Assembly (NCBI GenBank): GCA_934216185.1
Contig: CAKQBM010000089.1
Location: 1-7,560, forward strand
DNA from: an uncultured Streptococcus sp.
GTDB lineage: Bacteria > Bacillota > Bacilli > Lactobacillales > Streptococcaceae
DNA: 7,560 nt
Direction of reading: 5' to 3'
Part shown: positions 4,932-7,560 of the stretch, piece after piece
Layout: each line of letters opens with the position of its first letter
Position numbering within the stretch: position 1 is the stretch's first letter
The notes under the pieces: generated by a model
Databases searched by the model: none
Told to the model about the DNA's origin: nothing
The model's input: only the letters and a program-made list of their open reading frames with translations
Position numbers and translations under genes: made by a program

Positions 4932-6603
4932 AGTTTGAACTACTTGATTGCGTTAATTTATTATTGATATGTTGTGCAACATTTTGATCATGATCTGCCT
5001 TGTTCGTAGCGAAGTATACCTTGCCATCTGTAACATCTGCGACAAAGAATAAGTTATCACTCTTAGTTTGATTGATACTTGATTCAATAGCATCCGCGCT
5101 TGGACTATCTACTGGTCCAGGCATCAGGTCTTGGTTTGTATAAACATTATACGGAGAATTGATGGTTGTATCAATTTCAGTATCATCAGCAAGACTAATC
5201 TTCTGACCAAGTTTTCCTTCAGCATAGAGAATAGCAATATTACTTTGTAAAGGCATACCAAGATTCAAGCGGTTGTAGAATACACCTGCAATCAACTTAC
5301 GATCGTCAGTCTTAGCTCCTTCTTTTTCTACAAGTGAAGCAATCGTCAACAATTCATTGACCGTCAAATTCTTAGACTTAATCGTACTGTAATGAGGTGC
5401 CAAAGTCTTGTCCATAGCTGCCAACATCTCATCAATCAAGCTTTCAACAGTTGTGCTTTCCTTGATAGAGTAAGTAGCTGGGAAAAGGAAACCTTCCAAA
5501 CGGTAACGAGCCCCACTTTCCTTTGTAGGCAAGCTTTCAAGTAGACTCGGATATTTGGCAACTTCTTGACTGATAAAGTTCTCATCTTGAACTTTTGCTA
5601 GGAAAGCATCTGCTGTCAAAGGCTCTTTGAAGTCACCTTGCAATTGACCTACCGCTTGTGCCATTTGATCAATCGTATAACCTTCTGGAATTGTCAAAGT
5701 CGCAAGAACAGGTTCTTGAGCTTCAGCTGTTCCACCTTTTTGTAGTTCGTGGATGATATCTTCTGTACTCATGCTCTTTTTCAAATTATAGTAACCTGAT
5801 TTCAAATCAGCATAATTTTTGTACTTAGCATACAAGCTAAAAACTAGACCGTGTTTAATCAAGCCGGCATCTTCAAGTGTCTTACCGATTTCTTGAACAT
5901 TAGAGCCTTCTGGGATTTGAACCGTTACATATTGCTTAGAATCAGCATCAACAGGCTGTAAAGATGACTGAACATACTGATAACCGAAGTAACCACCTGC
6001 CGAAATCAAGGCAAGGAAAATCAGTAGAGAAATGAAGAAGGCCTTGAAGCCAGATTTTTTCTCTTTCTTAGGCTTAACGGGTTTTACTCCTTCTCTACGA
6101 CTACGACGTGGTGTATCGCTGATGATATCCACTGTTTCTGTAGCAGGCGTAGGTGTTTCTGGACCTGCTTGTTCTGCTTTTTTCTCTGCCGTCTTATAGG
6201 AAACAGCTACCCTTGTTGGGGTTTCATTGTATTCTCTTTCAACTTTGCTAGGTCTAACAGGACCTGGTCCTGGTCTTGATCCACTTTCTTCTGCTGGAGA
6301 AGAAGGCACATCTTGACTTGGATGGGTTGGGGCAGCAGGAGTTTCTCTTTGAATCTCATCTGCTGGAGAAGTTGGTACATCTTGACTTGGGTGAGTAGAC
6401 GCAGCAGGAGCTTTTCTCATAATCTCCTCTACCGTTGACAAGGAATCAGCCATGAGTTCTTCAGCTGAAGGTTCATTTGCAGGAGTAGGAACTACTGCCT
6501 CATCTTCTTTCAGAACTTCATCATAGCGTTTTACTTTTTCTAAATCTCTCAGAATCTGCTCTTTAAAGCTTAATTTCTCTTCTTCTCTTGACTTTTCACT
6601 CAA
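4930..6603 (-). CDS. mltG: Endolytic transglycosylase MltG (YceG-like)
   Basis: 557 residues, typical of pneumococcal-type MltG, much longer than the roughly 340-residue E. coli form because of a cytoplasmic N-terminal tail of about 185 residues, rich in Pro, Glu and Ser. One transmembrane helix (about 186-211) follows a basic stretch, putting the rest outside. A LysM-like subdomain (about 224-290) leads to the YceG catalytic domain; SLVEKEGA (423-430) carries the expected catalytic glutamate (E428 by recall of the family), and SPYNVYTNQDLMPGPVDSP (483-501) is the conserved 'PYNTY..GLPPGP' block. The enzyme cuts nascent peptidoglycan and in pneumococcus works with the peripheral growth machinery at midcell. 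The start is TTG at 6601-6603, supported by AGGAGG eight bases upstream and the family start MSEKSREEE. The tail holds a two-copy 23-residue repeat. Own promoter at 6635-6663. Confidence 0.96.
   Translation of the reverse strand: MSEKSREEEKLSFKEQILRDLEKVKRYDEVLKEDEAVVPTPANEPSAEELMADSLSTVEEIMRKAPAASTHPSQDVPTSPADEIQRETPAAPTHPSQDVPSSPAEESGSRPGPGPVRPSKVEREYNETPTRVAVSYKTAEKKAEQAGPETPTPATETVDIISDTPRRSRREGVKPVKPKKEKKSGFKAFFISLLIFLALISAGGYFGYQYVQSSLQPVDADSKQYVTVQIPEGSNVQEIGKTLEDAGLIKHGLVFSLYAKYKNYADLKSGYYNLKKSMSTEDIIHELQKGGTAEAQEPVLATLTIPEGYTIDQMAQAVGQLQGDFKEPLTADAFLAKVQDENFISQEVAKYPSLLESLPTKESGARYRLEGFLFPATYSIKESTTVESLIDEMLAAMDKTLAPHYSTIKSKNLTVNELLTIASLVEKEGAKTDDRKLIAGVFYNRLNLGMPLQSNIAILYAEGKLGQKISLADDTEIDTTINSPYNVYTNQDLMPGPVDSPSADAIESSINQTKSDNLFFVADVTDGKVYFATNKADHDQNVAQHINNKLTQSSSSN
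6286..6408 (-). repeat. Two-copy tandem repeat in the MltG cytoplasmic tail
   Basis: Residues 66-83 (PAASTHPSQDVPTSPADE) and 89-106 (PAAPTHPSQDVPSSPAEE) repeat with a period of 23 residues (69 bp); the DNA is nearly identical in each copy. The segment is Pro/Ser/Thr-rich and probably disordered. Its copy number may vary between strains. Confidence 0.75.
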
Positions 6604-6634
6604 AAGTTTTTCCTCCTTGTTGACAATCCATACT

Positions 6635-6663
6635 ATTATATCTTAAAAATCCAAGAAAAGCAA
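6635..6663 (-). promoter_or_regulatory. Sigma-A promoter for mltG
   Basis: Minus-strand -35 TTGCTT (6658-6663), 17-base spacer, -10 TATAAT (6635-6640). Transcription would start near 6628, about 25 bases before the TTG start codon. It lies between the BOX element and mltG, so mltG can be expressed separately from the acetyltransferase genes. Confidence 0.65.
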
Positions 6664-6691
6664 CCTATGATACTTTTCCTAGCTTATTTTT

Positions 6692-6844
6692 TATACTCAA
6701 TGAAAATCAAAGAGCAAACTAGGAAGCTAGCCGCAGGTTGCTCAAAACACTGTTTTGAGGTTGTAGATAAGACTGACAAAGTCAGTCACATATATACGGT
6801 AAGGCGACGCTGACGTGGTTTGAATTTGATTTTCGAAGAGTATT
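6692..6844 (-). repeat. BOX interspersed repeat (boxA-boxB-boxC, one boxB)
   Basis: About 153 bp, matching the expected sum of boxA (59), boxB (45) and boxC (50). The plus strand holds CGGTAAGGCGACGCTGACG (6796-6814), almost the BOX-A1R primer site, which marks boxA; it reads outward from the acetyltransferase gene on the minus strand. BoxA is about 6786-6844, boxB about 6741-6785 with the hairpin GACTGAC-TTT-GTCAGTC and CAAAACAGTGTTTTG at its end, and boxC about 6692-6740, ending ...CATTGAGTATA. BOX elements are non-autonomous repeats scattered in pneumococcus and close relatives, thought to be moved by an outside transposase, and they form stable RNA folds when transcribed. This copy begins exactly at the 3' end of the acetyltransferase reading frame and supplies its last 20 codons. 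Confidence 0.92.
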
Positions 6845-7330
6845 AGCTTCCCAGACCATATCATACCAAGTTTCCCCTGCAAAGGTTGACTGGGATAGGC
6901 CTTCATTGACAAATCCATGCTTTTCATAGTAAGCGATGAGATAGTCATGACAGGTTAGGTTAATGCCTTCTCTCTCATCTTCAAGAGCCAGTTCTTTCAA
7001 GGCTATTAGCAATTTCTGACCCAGTCCTAGTCCCTGTGCTTCTTTGGCAATAGACAGACAGGTCACAGAGATATAGCCACCCCGCTCATGACTATAGTCT
7101 TTTATGTCTTCTGTAAAAGAGTGATCTTGCAGATGGCGGTGAGGGGCAACTGGCCCTTCGATATAACCCATGATTCTGCCTGCTTTTTCTGCAACCAGAA
7201 AAGAGGTCTGAATTTCTCGCAAATGCGCTTCAAAAACAGAGTGAGGAATGGCTTCTTCTACCGAGAAATTCTCTAATTCAATCTCGACAATCCGATCCAA
7301 ATCTTCTAATTTTGCTTTCCTAATTTCCAT
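6782..7330 (-). CDS. GNAT-family N-acetyltransferase with a BOX-encoded C-terminal tail
   Basis: 182 residues. Motif A is QGLGLG (99-104) in LSIAKEAQGLGLGQKLL, which binds the acetyl-CoA pyrophosphate; motif B is around YLIAYYEKHGF (130-140). The N-terminal part (ENFSVEEAIP..., GYIEGPV at 55-61) resembles AANAT-like acetyltransferases; the acceptor is unknown. The native domain appears to end near residue 162 (WYDMVWEA); residues 163-182 (NTLRKSNSNHVSVALPYICD) are translated from the boxA part of the BOX repeat, whose TGA at 6782-6784 ends the protein. ATG at 7328-7330 with GGAGG four bases upstream. Its start overlaps the end of the preceding GNAT gene by 25 bases, so the two are probably translationally coupled. 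In pneumococcus, from memory, related genes lie between murC and mltG. Confidence 0.85.
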   Translation of the reverse strand: MEIRKAKLEDLDRIVEIELENFSVEEAIPHSVFEAHLREIQTSFLVAEKAGRIMGYIEGPVAPHRHLQDHSFTEDIKDYSHERGGYISVTCLSIAKEAQGLGLGQKLLIALKELALEDEREGINLTCHDYLIAYYEKHGFVNEGLSQSTFAGETWYDMVWEANTLRKSNSNHVSVALPYICD

Positions 7331-7560
7331 TGTGCCTCCAGATAAAAGGGATTAAACCAAATCATACTATAACCCTGGCTAGTTTCATAAAGGGAAGTTT
7401 CTTCATCAATAAAACCGTTCATTTCAAAATAGGAAAGCAGCTCATCAGGACTCTCCAAACGAATCCCTTTGTAATCCAGCTCAACTGCCACCTCTTTCAA
7501 AGCCGCAAGAAGAAGTGTTCCCAAGCCCTGTCTCTGATGGTCAGACTCGATGACTAAAGA
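7306..7560 (-). CDS. GNAT-family N-acetyltransferase, C-terminal part (runs off the window)
   Basis: The last 84 residues of a GNAT protein; the frame is open to the window edge, so the true start lies outside. SLVIESDHQRQGLGTLLL at the edge is motif A with the acetyl-CoA loop QRQGLG, and LLSYFEMNGFIDEE is the motif B region, the same layout as its neighbour. A TTG in the middle of motif A (7522-7524) could be mistaken for a start codon, but it falls inside the conserved loop and so cannot be the gene's beginning. The TAG stop at 7306-7308 lies within the first codons of the next GNAT gene. The two look like tandem, diverged members of the same family. Confidence 0.85.
   Translation of the reverse strand, partial: SLVIESDHQRQGLGTLLLAALKEVAVELDYKGIRLESPDELLSYFEMNGFIDEETSLYETSQGYSMIWFNPFYLEAQWKLGKQN

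Noticed and set aside
6692..6844. BOX repeat considered as a CRISPR unit or a structured small RNA gene
   Set aside because: Its palindromes, length and boxA primer sequence identify it as a known BOX element; there is only one copy and no spacer-repeat pattern.
6742..6948. 68-residue minus-strand frame across the GNAT/BOX junction
   Set aside because: It is in a different frame from the GNAT gene, has no family resemblance, and is explained as a shadow of that gene and the BOX repeat.
7306..7524. Short acetyltransferase starting at the TTG at 7522-7524
   Set aside because: The TTG encodes the Leu inside the conserved QRQGLG acetyl-CoA loop; the frame continues to the window edge, so this is the C-terminal part of a longer gene.

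Overview
The window looks like chromosome from a mitis-group Streptococcus (S. mitis / S. pneumoniae / S. pseudopneumoniae / S. oralis cluster). Three things point there: a complete BOX interspersed repeat (6692-6844) holding the sequence that BOX-PCR primers target; a pneumococcal-type MltG with a long Pro-rich cytoplasmic tail, followed by greA; and low G+C with consensus sigma-A promoters and AAGGAGG-type ribosome sites. The species call is from memory of these families, not from a search. Every gene recognised is on the minus strand, so the natural reading order runs from position 7560 down to 1.

Right half (7560 to 4386), core region: two GNAT acetyltransferase genes overlap by 25 nt (the first runs off the window edge). 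A BOX element sits exactly at the 3' end of the second. Then come mltG with its own promoter, a hairpin at the mltG stop codon, and greA. MltG cuts nascent glycan strands at the septum and GreA rescues backtracked RNA polymerase, so these are housekeeping functions.

Middle (4386 to 2160): a nested hairpin separates greA from an APC-family amino acid permease, which ends in a strong intrinsic terminator. A near-perfect sigma-A promoter then drives a small GNAT acetyltransferase. Behind it lies the C-terminal remnant of a HAD-family hydrolase, closed by another hairpin terminator.

Left part (2160 to 1), accessory-looking and visibly more A+T-rich: a two-gene ABC transporter (ATPase plus six-helix ABC-2 permease) resembling lantibiotic-immunity or bacitracin-type exporters. 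Next is a decayed reading frame with several in-frame stops, then the start of an XRE/YozG-like regulator gene with its own promoter and a leader inverted repeat. No peptide precursor, modification enzyme or cognate two-component system is visible, so the transporter's substrate is unknown.

I see no convincing new biological system. The points most worth a second look are the BOX-encoded tail on the acetyltransferase, the orphan immunity-like transporter next to decayed genes, and the hairpins that partly insulate mltG, greA and the permease.
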